A stretch of DNA of 64,000 nucleotides, taken from assembly GCA_033439265.1 (NCBI GenBank), contig JAVTVX010000009.1, positions 5,321,609-5,385,608 of the forward strand, given 5' to 3'. Positions 12,261 through 25,333 of this stretch are shown piece by piece. Both the position numbers and the translations under genes were made by a program. Under the pieces are notes generated by a model that saw only the letters and a list, made by a program, of their open reading frames with translations, was not told the origin of the DNA and searched no databases. The DNA comes from Dillenia suffruticosa. Taxonomy: Eukaryota; Streptophyta; Magnoliopsida; Dilleniales; Dilleniaceae. Every line of letters starts with the position of its first letter. Positions within the stretch are counted from its first letter, which is position 1.

Positions 12261-12769
12261 TGAAAGGTTTTCTAGCACGGGTGGTGAGAACCTCATTATA
12301 TGCAGAGCCGGATGATTCTATCTTCTAGAAGATTGGGACTACTAGGTGCCCCTCCTCATTCGCTTGTGTTTGCACTCGATCACATCAATGTAGTGATCCT
12401 AACATGTAGGCCAGGAGGAAAGACTGTGAAGGGGTCGTACCCGCCTTGTACTCGGAGAATCACCCAATCTGGTCAGTTATGTGATTCTCCTGGGACCGAT
12501 TGTTTTACTCGTTCGCTCTTTCACTTTGAGCCTTAGCAGAATCCTTCCCTTTCAGCGCTGATGAACCTTTGGAGTCAACCACTTTGGACGAGAAATTCGA
12601 GTTCATCTTTCAGCTTTTGCATTCGTCAGTGAGGTGGCCAACAATCCCGGTGGAAGTGGCAGTATTGAGTTTTGTATTTCTTAGGATTATCCTCTGTAGG
12701 GCGAGGGGGCCACCTAACATAGAGTTTATTTTGGATCTAGAGAAACACTTGACTAGGAGTGTCATTCAA

Positions 12770-13480
12770 AGAGTGTAATTAGTGAACTTTCGTTGTTGTA
12801 AGGGCCCTTGATGGGCTTTTTTGGGTAAGGATTAATGAGGTGGTCGGCTGCGCTCTTTCTAAGCCAGTCGGTTGCATCGCCTATCAAAGGGTCAGCATCT
12901 TCCGTAGCAATGCATTTTTCCACTCGAGCATAAAATTCTTGAATAATGGACGAAGGATTCTTAGTGATGGACATCTTCATTCCGGACGACCGTAATCCAG
13001 TAAGCAGCACTACTAACATGATAGAATGGCTTAATACGAAAACCTTGATTATCTCTGCCTTGAACTTTGCGAGAAAATCTCTCAACGGCTCGTCCTCCAA
13101 CTATTATAACGAGAGGAGGGGCGTGGACTTTCTCTTGACCCCTCTACTGATGACAAAGTGCACCTCAAATTATTACCAAAACTGAGAAAAGCTCTTAATG
13201 CTGAATGGAGGGAGTGATTGAACCATGTCAATGCATTGACTTTTAGAGTTGTTGGAAAATGTTTGGACATGTCGGCGTCTGGCATGTCCCTCGAGATCAT
13301 CATAGTGATGAAGTGGGTGACATGGTCTCGAGGTCAGTGGTATTGTTGTACCTTTCCAAAGAAGTGAGAAGTACATCGCAAGGCCTTGGCTTCGAAGAGA
13401 TCTTGGGATTGAATATAGAGAGGCCAGTGGGCGGGCTCGTCTCTTGTCAAGTTCGCTTGCTTTAACTCGTTTGCTAGGAG
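12770..13480 (-). pseudogene. Retrotransposon gag remnant
   Basis: Minus-strand segments carry hallmarks of the plant gypsy gag domain in order: LERYNNTTD, then KHFPTTLKVNALTWFNHSL, then EPLRDFLAKFKAEIIKV, then GLRSSGMKMSITKNP, then a YARVEKCIATEDA-like end. Frameshifts near 13100-13170 and 13300-13330 break the frame. It lies just inside the right-hand (5') LTR, as gag should. Confidence 0.75.
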
Positions 13481-13951
13481 CTCCTTGACTTGCTTTCTTA
13501 GATCATTTGGATCATGTCAGGATGTCACCAAGGGTTCTAGTTGCTCTCTAGGCTCAAGTCTCCACGTGCGCACATGACCTGATCCATAAGAAGAGGACTG
13601 AGATCCTGGTCAAAGAGTGTGACTATATTCTTTTAATTGCTTACTCATATCTTGAATTTTGGATTCTAACCTCTCTACCTAAGACTGAGTGACCCTTGTA
13701 GGGGAATAGGGACGACAAGGGGTGTCGATTGATTTATGTGGTCGGCCGAAAGTCGAGCCTTGAGTGGATTAGCAGTGATAGAAGATCTTGCAAGGTTGTT
13801 TGCCGCATACCGTATGGTATTCATTAGGGAGGTAGTGTGCCCCTCTATTAAAGATGCAGCTCTGGAGTCTGCCCTGGTCATTCTTCAGGGAGGTATTTTT
13901 TTCAACAAATCTGTATATGTTTCTAATTAGTTCCCATGGATATCGCTAATA

Positions 13952-14721
13952 TGTTGGAAATGGGTTTGGCTCCTCAAATGATGGCTCTATAACTCAAATA
14001 GGATTGTTCAGCCATCTGAGTGCTATGATAGATATGACCTGCAATAAACTGTCGGAGGGTACTCTGGTTGTGAAGACTCTGATACTTAAGTTAGAGAACG
14101 ATTTTTGAAAGAAAATAAAAACAGATTGAAAAAAAGCTTGTAATGTCGAAAATGTATTATTGTAAGTGGAAAAATCTGCATACCTCCTTTTTAATTGGCT
14201 TCACGAGGTATATAGGGAAAAACGTGTGTATGCAGGGTACCTTATGGAATGTTTTCGAGATTATTGGAATTACGACGGAAGGAATCCAAAAGATTTCAAA
14301 CGCTGTCGATTTGGAAAGTTTGGTGGGCTGTAGAGATTTCTTTTTGCAATCTGGAATCTCCTTTCCATTTACGAAAGATTCCATCTATATTTTCGAGAAG
14401 AAGAGGGCCGAATGCTGATCACCAGACACCGAGGAGGTATTGCGATGAGACAACTATCTATCGGTTAGGGCTTCGTCGATGAATATCAAATAGGTATAGG
14501 TCGTATCCACTCAATTAGGAGATAAATTTCATATTGACGACGCACTTTAGTCGATATGCTCCACAGGTTATTTCAAGTCTTGTAGCAATGACAGGTCTTT
14601 AAGATTAAACGGTTGATCGATCGAATGACTGCTGACTAAACGGGCAATAAGAATAAGGGGAATAGTTCTATACAAATCTTGAGCCTGATACGATTTGAGT
14701 CGTTTTGACTATGTATCATCA
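13952..14721 (-). repeat. Right LTR (5' LTR of the Tat-like element)
   Basis: Partner of 6378-7147. It starts TGTTGGAAATGGG and ends TATGTATCATCA. A segment around 14535-14570 is absent from the left copy. Short open frames in it are unsupported. Confidence 0.85.
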
Positions 14722-15927
14722 ATACCGAATTTTGACAATTCCAATTATGATAATCAAATCTTATAAAAAACTCTTTATCATTGTTCTTATTAAAGCATCT
14801 TTTTTGTTCTTATCGAAATGTTTCTACCGTTGCTCTTATTAACATTTCTCTATCACTGCACTTAAGAGTTTAAGTAACATTAGTGAGGTCAATAAACCCC
14901 TTCATAGCGTATCAACTCTTTTAAACTCAAATAACTTTCATTAAATCACATTAAATTTTAGAAAAGAATGACAGAAAATATCATATATATATATATATAT
15001 AAAAATCAAATCCATTATTAAAGAATATTGAATATTAAAATAAATTAATAATTGATTTAATTTTAATTTTTTTTTATTTTTTGATTTTTATTATTTTTAT
15101 ATTTATAACAATAAATTTTCTATACAAACTTAATCTATTCTAATATTATAATTGAAACAATGAATCATTAAGTTTTGATACTATTATGTCGCTTCCTTTT
15201 CTTAATGAGATACGTGACATTGCAAAACATGTATTTTACAATGCCCGAAATTAAACCCCCCTCAGTCCCCATGTATATCCTCATAACTCATTCCCTGCAC
15301 AGTCCAATTAATCTTATATAGATCCTGTTCTTAATGCCGGAGATTGTACCGCTTTTACAATCCCTCAGGGTTAAATCTTTGGAGGATGTATATAAGATTG
15401 ACTGGACTGTAGAGATACATGATACATGATATCTTGCAATGCCGGAAATTAACCACATTAAAAGCATTTCTGCAATGCCACAAATTAGGAATGGGATAAG
15501 CATCCATGGTCCTACAATAAGGCATCATAACATTCGACTAGTCATGTATCTGCATATCGAGGCGGCTCATTACGATACAAAATTTGAATAAGCCACTTCC
15601 AGTTTTGCTGCTATCAGCATTTCTAACAGTTTAGCCTGACGCAGCTCTAAAATTAACCATAGTTCTAAGCGAAAAGAAAAAGAAGAAAATCTACTACATA
15701 CAACCACATTCCATCTTTTTTTTCTTTTTGGGATCAGATAGAACTAGGCAAAAATGGAGTATGAGTAGACTGCTAGTTACTCCAGCTATGTGTTAGCAGA
15801 TTTTTGTGTATCACCTGTCAAATCCATCTATAATTACCTTCGAGTGATGAATGTACAAAAGGACTAGTGTTATGTATTTCAGTGAGGTTCCAGAGTCAAC
15901 ACTAAAGAGAACCAATTGTCAAGTTGA
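14722..15927. other. Intergenic stretch and 3' flank of the kelch gene
   Basis: It is AT-rich with a short (AT)n at about 14983-15000. A phrase like CAATGCCGGAAATTAA recurs with changes near 15238, 15330, 15436 and 15472. Positions 15381-15410 repeat 30 bases of the CCCH coding exon (4519-4548) with one mismatch. The last part probably holds the 3' UTR of the kelch gene. No gene is seen. Confidence 0.6.
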
Positions 15928-18900
15928 TTATGCTGGTGCTGGACCATTTTGATCTTCGCTCCTTGCTGCTCTACCATCTGCCATCACAAGAAACAGCAGC
16001 AGTCATAGTCAGGATTATATTAGATTCAATTTCCAGAATTTGTACAGAAGCTAACTAAACATGAAGATCCCAAAACTTTGTGGTGGCATTTAGTACATGG
16101 GTAAACAACAGGGGCATATGCTAGTATGTTATCCAGAAGCCTATGTCTTAAACGTGCACATGTTTTATTTTGCTTGTCTCAGGGGATAACACTCAAGCCT
16201 AGACCTCTGACACAAACAAGGATTTGAAATCATCTTGGGTGATTGTTTGAGCCAAAATCCTTGGTGTTGAGACATGTAACTGACCGTGAGTGAGGACTGA
16301 GGAGCGACTGAGGAGAGAAAGGAATGGGGATATATATCCTGTCTCTAGGTAGGGAACTTTCATTAATGATATAGAAAGACCCTTTTCACCAAAAACAAAA
16401 AACGAAAAAGAAAATCATATTGATAAGAATATAAGCATTATCCAAAGATTTCAAGTGGGCCTTGACTCCAATGAGATTATGAAATTTTACCAGCTACTCT
16501 ATCTCCATCATCATTTTCCTCTTTGGGCATGATAAAATACTAGGATGTAGATCTACATTTTCCCCTACCCTTATTAACGTTACTAAAATTGTGGACCTAA
16601 GGAATGATGAATACCCAAGCCACCTTGTTCTCCAATATTGACAGAATAGACCTGATAGTGTTGTCTTTGTCAAACTTATTTTTGCTCCTTGTGTCATGTT
16701 CTTCGAAGCAATTTAATTCATGACAGAGTATTTCTACAAGGGACAAAACAATGACAGGACTATAGTTACTGGCCAAATCTTACATGTGTAGTATTATTAT
16801 TTGCAAATAACGTGACAAATATATACAAACAAATTCTTCAGAATTCAACTTCCTTTTAAAAAATAAACAAATAAATGTTTCTACCTTCTTCAGACAACAA
16901 AATTTCGCCATCCTTCATTGTTGGAGATGAATTCACTTCAGGGACTTCCATGCCAGAGTTTGTTGTCTCTTGTGCCCTCCCATTCTCTAAAGATCCTACA
17001 GCTAATGGTTGTGGTTCTTCAGCAGCCTGGTTGGAAATGAAAACTAAAGATGAGTGCATAAGTGTGACCACAAGATGTGCACAGATAATTAGACAATCAC
17101 TTCATTTCGGCAACGTTCTTGCATCATGAATGATAATAATGATCCCTACAGAAAGTTCTGCACCAAGACACGTACATGGTTACTCTTTTCTTCAGGTCTC
17201 CGAACTGAAAACAATATTATACACCCACACACGCACCATATAAATATAATTCCTGTGGCAGGCAGCATCATGTCAGGAATTAAGTTTAAAATACAACTTT
17301 AATCTTTTGCAAGCAAGACCTTTTTTTATTGGTGTTTGTCTGTCACAGTTATGTCAAGGCAACCATTGTCAGCATTGCTTGCTCATTGTAGTTTGGCTCA
17401 ATGTTTAAATGCTGCTGTTAATGAGAACTGCAGAAACAATAGCTTTAGGCTAACCTTTTTTTCAGCCAATGCAGTCATTGTCCGGATATTGGGAAAACCC
17501 GCTATCCACAACAGGCAACCGAGGAAATAATGCTTCCATCCACCACGAGATCTTAAGAGAATTAGACAATACACAACCTACTTGTGCTTGTGGAGAGGTT
17601 ATTACCACTGATTTATATCCATGATGCCTTCTTACTATAAAAGAACTATCTTATTTCCGTCATGAGGCCAACTCTTGATATTTGTGTAACACAGATGACA
17701 ATGATTTTATTTCTAATGAATGCAACTCACCACTACAAGTTTAATCACAATGCATAAGGACATATATACAGACATATCTTTCTTTGTGGGTTTAGAAGCC
17801 ATGAAATTAGCGTGCTACAAGCACTGCCAAGAAAGTATACAACAACAACAACAAACTGAGCCTTAATCCTAATATTTGAGGTCGGTCATTTGAAAGACAA
17901 ATTTGAAAAAGATAAAGAAAAGAAAAATGAAATAAAAAATAAATAAAAAATAAAGAATAAAGAATAAAGAATAAATATATATATAAATAAAATAAAATAA
18001 ACTACAAAAGTATTTATGGTAAAAAAGGCCTGACCTTATGAGGCTGAGGGACATCAGAGAGTGATGGATCCTTCATAACTGTAGCAGCAGCTTCTGCCTG
18101 GGGATCACATGATGATGAATTCTTCCCATGTACACCATCTGTCAATCTGTCATAAGCTCCATCCTGCTTGAGTGATTTGGCAGCTTTAGGTCTAGCATGT
18201 TCATAATTGTTCGACTTGGAATTGCTGAACTCTGTAGGTGGCCTTTTCCTAAAAAGAAACAAAAAGAAAACGGCAAAGGTGACTGATATTCTGTGGAAAT
18301 ATATAAATCTACAGAACTGCCATCTCCTCACCTACTGGAATTCTCATTAGGTACAAGGAAGGAGTTTGGCTTGGTAGAGAACACTATTCCACGGAGGGGT
18401 TTTCCATTTATGACAGTTTCAATGGTATATCCACCAGCAATAGTATTGATAATCCTGGCTTGAAATGTCTTCTTGCCTTGAGGAAATTGGGGCGCCAGGA
18501 AAGGTTGTAGTACTGCATTTGCAAAAATACTCATCAGGTACATAACTAGCTTCTAAATCTGAATAAGACAAATACAATTATAATTCTGGAAGGCATTGGT
18601 CTGGAAAAACCCACTCAAGCCAACTGAGAAATCTCTATGTTCAACTCTCATGCACCGGGTGAGTGCAGCAACCCACAAAAATCCAGCCATGTTTCACATT
18701 CATTGCATTGACTAAGTGCAAGGAGAGGAAGAATTTCAGAACTTCAGCTTACTTAAGTCCAAGGCATTAAATTTAGCATCAATTTTTCTGTCCCTTTAAC
18801 CATAATCTAACTGGCATGTACAAAGGAAAGCCAGTCAACTGCAAGACCTTCCAAATAACTTCAACTTCGAACAGTTGACATTGGACAAAAAAGTCATGGA

Positions 18901-21900
18901 CCCCAAGATAAATTACCTAGATTTTTTGGGTAGATAGGAAAAAAGAAATTGACTTAACCAGTTAGGAGTGGATCTTATGCTTATTGAAGTCGAGGTCAGA
19001 ATTAAAACATTACAGATGATACCAAGAGGGTATTTTGTCTACAGAAAAGCATCCATGTGAGGCAGAGGAAGCACATAACAAAATTTCATTGAGCGATTCT
19101 AATCAGAAAATTTATTGTACCATTAAGAAGCTTTTGCATTCCATTATTGACTACCCCTTTCAATACCACTACTTACTCAAAATGTTTGCATATATGCCAA
19201 TAGATACATATAATGGTAGGGATACCGGCATAATGAATATCACCTAAATCTTGCCGGGAACATCACCCGCTGATGAAGCCAAACATTCTTAGAAACTGTA
19301 TGTTGGACAGACGTAAACCATCTCTTCTCTTGGTCACATCTAGATACTACACCCAAGCATGCAAAGATTGACTAAATTGGAAGATTGCCATAGACAAAAA
19401 CCAAATATATCCACAATGAAGATTGCCATCAAAACATTATAGACTATTTCAAATGCTCCACATTAGTTAATGAAACAAATTATAAGATTGAATGACTTGC
19501 AAACTCAATCTGAAGGGTAGAATACTCTTTCTGAAAGAAAATATGATATAACTAAACAGCAACAAGACACTGAACTTAGGAAGCATGGATACAAATATGA
19601 TACCAGATGTGACATGATAAATGACAAATTTCTAAAACTAGGATACATGGATATGAGAGATATTATATTTTTTTATTTGTGATAATTATACACAAAGTCC
19701 TAAAATTTTTGTTCATTTTTTAATTTAGTCCTAAAGATTTTATATTTTTCTACCGAGTCCTAAACGTTTCGACTTGGTCATAATTCTGGTCCTAGTACGT
19801 TACTACGAATACACTATACATGTTACTGTAGTGACCTTTCTTGTGGCATTGCTATGGCTACCACATCAATATTTTTTGCCCCAAAATTTGAGATATAAAC
19901 AACAGTTTTAGAGAAACACTTACTACTTGAATTGATGTAAATGCAGGTCTGGTTAGACTCTTTCATCATTTTTTGGATGTGTTTGCTGACATGACGGCCA
20001 CGTTAATGCCATGTGCATATTTAATAGTAGAGTGTACAAACTCCAACCATTTAACACTCAATGGGAAAATTAAAAGATTTAGGACTAAATATGAAATGGG
20101 TAAAAGGTTTAGAAGCATGTGATTATTCCTTTTCATTTGTATATTTTTTATTTTATATGGAAAATAATTTTATTTTTAAATTTGAAAATCTCAAGCCTAG
20201 TAAGGAAGAAGCATGTATGAGTATTAAGCATGACAAATATATAGGATACAACAAATTTGCAGAAACTAGAATATGAAGTTATGGTTTCAAAATAATAAAA
20301 GTGGGGGTCAACAATTGTGGTATAAAAATTCAAAAACAAAAATATTTAATCAAATAATAATATTACAATTATGATTTCTTCATTTGCATAGTATCTAATC
20401 AAAATGTTGCCAAATATCCACCAAATATCCAAAAAAAATCTGGTATTTAAAAAATTATTAAAAGATGGATTCGATATGTATTGGATATGGATATGGCTTC
20501 TATTTTGAAGTATTCATCAACCTAAAGGGAAGCGTAGAATCTACAAAAGCCATTACATCCTCGTCAGTTCTAAAAAACTGCAAAGACACTTGATCTCTAA
20601 CCTCATTAAAATCCTTGTGCTTTTAATATCTCTAAATGAGTTGAAAAAAGTGGAAAAAAGTAGTATTAGAAGCTTATGATATAAGAAACCTTGTCATCAT
20701 ACATGCTAAACACAAAATTCATTCTTGAATCTTGATGGCTGCATTGATTGGTACAAAGAAAATTTTGCACTCTTTCCATAGTAAATTTCGCACTCTTTCC
20801 ATGCTAAGGCCAGAAAGGGTTTCATTAATCCCTATGATAAATACATTATTCATTTGTCGTTGTCAATATTCTTGAGCCAATAGAATCATTTCAGTTCACC
20901 AATTTTCAGTAGCAGACACTTTTAGGGTTTCTAAAAAAGGCATGACAAAGCATTACAAATAAAAAGCAATGACTTAAAGAAGACAAAACTCATACTAATA
21001 AGCATCCTCCCAAGGAAAGAATGGTGAAAGGTAGTCTAAATTACTTCTCCAAGAACAAAAGAACCTTGCAAATAATAAGAAATGGGTTGTACATGTGAAT
21101 TATTATCAGGAAAGCAAAAAGATAAACGAATGCAAAAAGCTTGTTCTTACTTGGTTGGCTGGTAATTGGTACAGACATAGGGCGGTAAGGCTCCACATTC
21201 CCAACTGTGACTAGAGCTTTATCATTGACAGGGACAGGAAACTGCTGTCCTTGACACTTTAACTTCAACTGCTTCCTCATAGATAACTTTTCTAGATTCC
21301 GTTCATCTCTTTCTCTTACAAGTTCTAACAATAGATATTATTATCAGTTAGCATACACGCTAAAAGATTCCAAGAAAACTCAACATTCAACATCACATTT
21401 GGAAGCAGGTGCAAGTAAAGAAACAAAAAGAAATAAGTAAACCTGTATATAAGTAATACATATCATCCAGTGCTTCCAAATGCTTATTGCAGCCACCTAC
21501 GAAGACAAGAACACCACCCTTCAGTGGATCTAGGCAGTCCCCAGCAACTGAAAATCTAGCAGAAGGCCCCTCTCCAGTTGCAGATACCTTGGTCCATAAG
21601 CCACTATCTGCACTTAAATTGGACAAGAATGAGGGTTAAAGCAATGCAATAGGAAACAGGGAAATAATAGGCAGAAAAAATTCAGTCAACTAATACTGAA
21701 AACATCCTTGGGGAGTAATGCTGTTACCAGGATGGGCAAAATCAAACCGACAAAATAGAGGAAGAAATCATAGACAGATACAAGCAAAAGAAAAAATTTA
21801 CATGGTTTGGCTTAAGCCTGTGTCCAGGGGCAGTGCAGAGCAAAAAAAAAAAGTATAATGATGATGCTCTCTCTTTCTGAAACCCTAGCCCCTAATCCAC

Positions 21901-24814
21901 CCAAGAGGTGAAGAGGAATCACCAAAACCCTATAAATACACAACCATGTAAACACAGGTGCATGAAAATTCAAACCAGGTCGAGCTCATAGTACAGAGGC
22001 TTCACCCCCTCCCCAAAAGTCCCCCACAAACTATATTTTGAAGCGTATTCAGCTTGGCCCCCCCGCCCTCAAGATCTCCCCATAAAATTGGGTTTTAGTT
22101 CGGCAGCAAGAAAGAATTAAGATGCAACATAACAAAAGCAACAACAACAAACCCATATCAAAACCAAAATGAGAGACAAACATAACAAAAGTATATGTGG
22201 AAAAAATTCAAATTACCTAAAGCAGTCAAAAGAAAAGGATATACACAATATCTCTTTGGTCCAATAAGAAGGAAATCCAACATGCGGAAATATTTAGGAA
22301 TACATTTATTATTCCATTATTAACAGGGGAACAGAAGGGTTTTCCATATCCCTCGTAGCCATTAGATAAGACCATCTTCTTTATAAGTCTGGGCCATCCT
22401 TCATGTCAAGTACAAGGATTTCTAGGTAGCTAGCGGCTAAAATAAGACAAGTTCCTTAAATTTTCACGATTCAACACATGTAACAATCCCAAATTTGACA
22501 AATCAACTTTTTCCTTTAAAGGATATTTTGCATCAGTAAATTGCCATAAGTGAACTTTCTAACCAATTTAGATGATCAAGAATTAATTAACACATGCTAG
22601 TACAAAAAGAAATTTGTGATTTCATACCAACATTAAGCATATGCAAGTCATCATAAAGATTCTGAGCATCAGTGAATCCCCCAAAAACAAATAAATGCCG
22701 TCCAAGAGCAACAGTTGAATGACCAGCTCGAGGTGGCAACATCTGGCCTGATGTTTTCAGCTCTTCCCAAACAAGGGCATCTGTAGAAGCAGCAAATCGG
22801 GTAAGACTTCACACTTTACATGGTATTTTGAATCCAGATGTTCAAATAGTTGTTCCTACAATTCCTAGTACAAAAGCATGTCCAAATGGCCAGACAAATA
22901 AAATAAGATTGGGCATGGGCACCTGCATCAAGGACGTGGACATCAGATAAATAATAATCATATTGATCTTCACCACCAATGACAATGAGTTTGTTCCTCC
23001 ACGATGAACAAGTATGACTATCACGTGGCGATGGCGGAATCCCTGATGTAACAGCACGTTTCCATACAAAAGTCTCTGCAAAAGAAGAAAAATTTTCATG
23101 TTTCTCTCTAAAAATCAGGTTGCAGTTACACAACATTTGATCTGGTGGACAAGTCCATCCAACACCTTGACAGCTCAAATTAACCAACAAAAAGCAAACA
23201 GTGAGAAACACGCATACAATTTTCAATAGCACAAATGGCGAGAGAGAAAATATCTAGACCAAATATTAGTAGCTGACAAAATTCTATCATTGTAATGCAA
23301 AGAATTACCTGTATTCAATATATAAATGTCATTATAATACACTTCATCCGAACTATTAGCAGATTTCCCGCAACCACCAAATATGAAGAGCCTTTTACCA
23401 GCTAATGCAGCACTATGACCCTCTCTTGCTTCTGGTCCCTCTCCTCTTAATGTTGGAGATATCCACGTATGTGAAGCTACAAGGATTTTATACATATTAA
23501 CAAGTATAGGTCAATCAATCTAAAGCTGAAAAAGAAAATCTAAGTGCTTACTATAAGCCAAGCACATCCAACTCTGATCTTAAGTATCTGATAAGCCACA
23601 TTAAAAGCAACTGAATACAATAATTTGTAATCTAGAAACTGAAGGGGATTTAGAACTCACAAGTATCCAAAATGTGCAAATCCTTCAAGGGGTTCATCCC
23701 ATCAGTGCCCCCGAATACGAAGAGGTTATCCCCTACGGTAGTACAGCTGTGACTATCCCTTGGAGTAGGTGGTGTGCCCTTAATCACTGGTTCACTCCAT
23801 GTCCTCCTTACTGTAAATCCACACCAGAAACACGAACAAAATTATAATCACAACCCACTTTTAACCATCAAGGAAAAAACCCACGACCAATAAGTTCCAA
23901 TTATCCTTTTCCAAATTCTAAAGCAAACCAATAAATGAAATCTCAATTTCAAAACATAGCAGCAAAGAAACTAGGGGCAACAAAAACAAAGGAGAAAAAT
24001 ATCACCAACCTAGTAATACCCAGAACCAGTAGCATACATTCACAAGCTAGGCACTCATACTACACCCCCACAGCCCAAACCCACCCCCCCCCCGGCGGCC
24101 AAAAAGAGGAAAAAAAGATAAAAAATTTAACCCAACAAAAACAACAAAACTGCTTTATGAATTAGGGCACAACCAGAAACATGCATATAAAATTAGGGCA
24201 CTCTCTCCGCACCCCTATTTTTTTTTTTTTTTGACTAAAACAAAAAACAAAAAAAAAATCTCCAACTGATTAAGACCCAGAACCAAATACATGCATTTAC
24301 AAATTAGGGTACCCGACAAACATCGATGAAATGATATCTAAAGAAACCAAACAACACCCTCAGGAGAAAACAGAAATGTGATGGACAATACACAGTCAAA
24401 AAATTACCCACTAGATTCAAAAACATGTATTTGATTAAAGGGGCCCAAAAAAAGAAAAAAAAATTACCAACAAATAAATACCCACATAGGAAAAGACATG
24501 CATTTATAAATTAGGGCACGCACTCCACACCCTAAATTTTTCTCCAACCAAAAATCAATCCAATAAAATAAATAAAGAAAGAAAATAAAGAAAAACCCAC
24601 CGGTGTCAAAGACATGAACTTGATTAGTCTGACAGTTATCCTTGCCATAACCCCCAAAAACGTACAGAAGCTTGCCTCCTTTAATGGCGTTACATGTATG
24701 TCCCCACCTCTTTCCAGGCCAACCACTGTTCATTTGATGTTGATAATACTGATGATGTTGTGTCTGATGACATTGGTCTTCATTTAGTTTTGCTTGAACT
24801 CTCTCCCACCTCAT
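15928..24814 (-). CDS. Kelch-repeat protein (587 aa, 11 exons)
   Basis: Exons (minus): 24814-24601, 23810-23661, 23476-23309, 23075-22923, 22780-22628, 21607-21443, 21324-21151, 18512-18332, 18248-18035, 17026-16885, 15977-15928. All junctions are GT-AG and in phase; the total is 1764 nt. The start is MRWERVQ; upstream is CT-rich leader. Residues 30-334 hold six kelch blades, each with a V[FI]GG-type strand (LYVFGGYG, LFVFGGTD, LFIFGGCG, LIVIGGED, LFVFGGFT, LVFVGGCN) and paired R/H-S positions. A basic, helix-prone stretch follows (ELVRERDERNLEKLSMRKQ), then a short conserved-looking segment (PQGKKTFQARIINTI) and an acidic tail. The blades should form a propeller for protein binding. The family resembles plant galactose-oxidase/kelch superfamily proteins such as AT1G18610 (from memory). 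Partner and pathway are unknown. Confidence 0.9.
17835..17905 (-). repeat. 3'-end fragment of an RTE-type LINE
   Basis: ACAACAACAACAAACTGAGCC followed by TTAATCCTAATATTTGAGGTCGG is a common plant RTE 3' end, read here as the complement with a (TTG)n tail. The same segment occurs at 51405-51450. It sits in kelch intron 9. Confidence 0.6.
19688..20117. mobile_element. MITE-like element in kelch intron 7
   Basis: Terminal inverted repeats of about 55 bp contain AATTTAGTCCTAAAGATTTT at the left and the approximate complement AAAGATTTAGGACTAAATAT at the right. TGTGATAATT (19678-19687) and TGTGATTATT (20118-20127) form a 10-bp target duplication with one mismatch, which suggests a Mutator-like origin. 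No coding sequence. Confidence 0.7.
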
Positions 24815-24859
24815 CGTTTTTCTCTCTCTATCTCTCTCTCTCTCCTCTGATTCAAAGAA

Positions 24860-25333
24860 AAACAAACTTCGGTGGGTCAGGAGTGCTAGAGAGAGAGAGA
24901 GGGGGTGGGGTTTTAATTTATGAAATCTGTCTTTGGTTCGAGATTTCGTGTGTACTTTGATGTTTTGGATTTGGGGGTAATGTATTAATATTGAATTTTT
25001 TGTGGGCTTTTTGGAGATTCTGATGAATAGGGTGAGTGAATTAGGGCCTATTTTGGGTGGGTGGCTGTTGGCGGCTGTTTTCAGTCATCACTCATCAGAG
25101 TTCTGTCCATGCAAATACAAACTGACATACCAAGTGTCACGCAAATTTGACAAAAAAAAAAAAAAAAAAATTGAACCTTTCATCTCTTTCTATGTTGTAC
25201 ACTTTGCACATGAATTTATTTATATTTGGTTATTTATCAAAATATTGGTCTTGAAAAATATTATTTAAATATGATAATTTTTTTATTTATATATTATATA
25301 CTATTAATTTCGCACTCTGAAAGTATAAAATCA
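24860..25333. other. Upstream region of the kelch gene
   Basis: Contains GA/CT-rich leader sequence and short A/T runs (A run near 25153-25170). The kelch promoter should lie here. No gene is recognised. Confidence 0.5.

Larger units (their letters stand above)
6378..14721 (-). mobile_element. Old, polymerase-less Ty3/gypsy (Tat-like) LTR retrotransposon
   Basis: Two direct LTRs of about 770 bp (6378-7147 and 13952-14721) start TGTTG and end ATCATCA on the plus strand. The direction is leftward. On the minus strand, gag- then protease-like remnants follow the right LTR, and a purine-rich tract (CAAGAGTGAGGGCAAG) abuts the left LTR, as a polypurine tract should. No reverse transcriptase, RNase H or integrase is recognisable. 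A tandem-repeat block and an opposite-strand ORF fill the 3' half, an arrangement known from Tat-lineage elements. I found no matching target-site duplication and no clear primer-binding site. The LTRs differ by roughly a fifth by eye, so insertion is old. Confidence 0.8.

Noticed and set aside
13930-13951. Primer-binding site next to the 5' LTR of the Tat-like element
   Set aside because: The minus strand reads TATTAGCGATATCCATGGGA after the LTR, without the TGG start expected of a tRNA-complementary site.
6373-14726. Target duplication of the Tat-like element (TTACA versus ATACC)
   Set aside because: Only three of five bases match; not distinguishable from chance.
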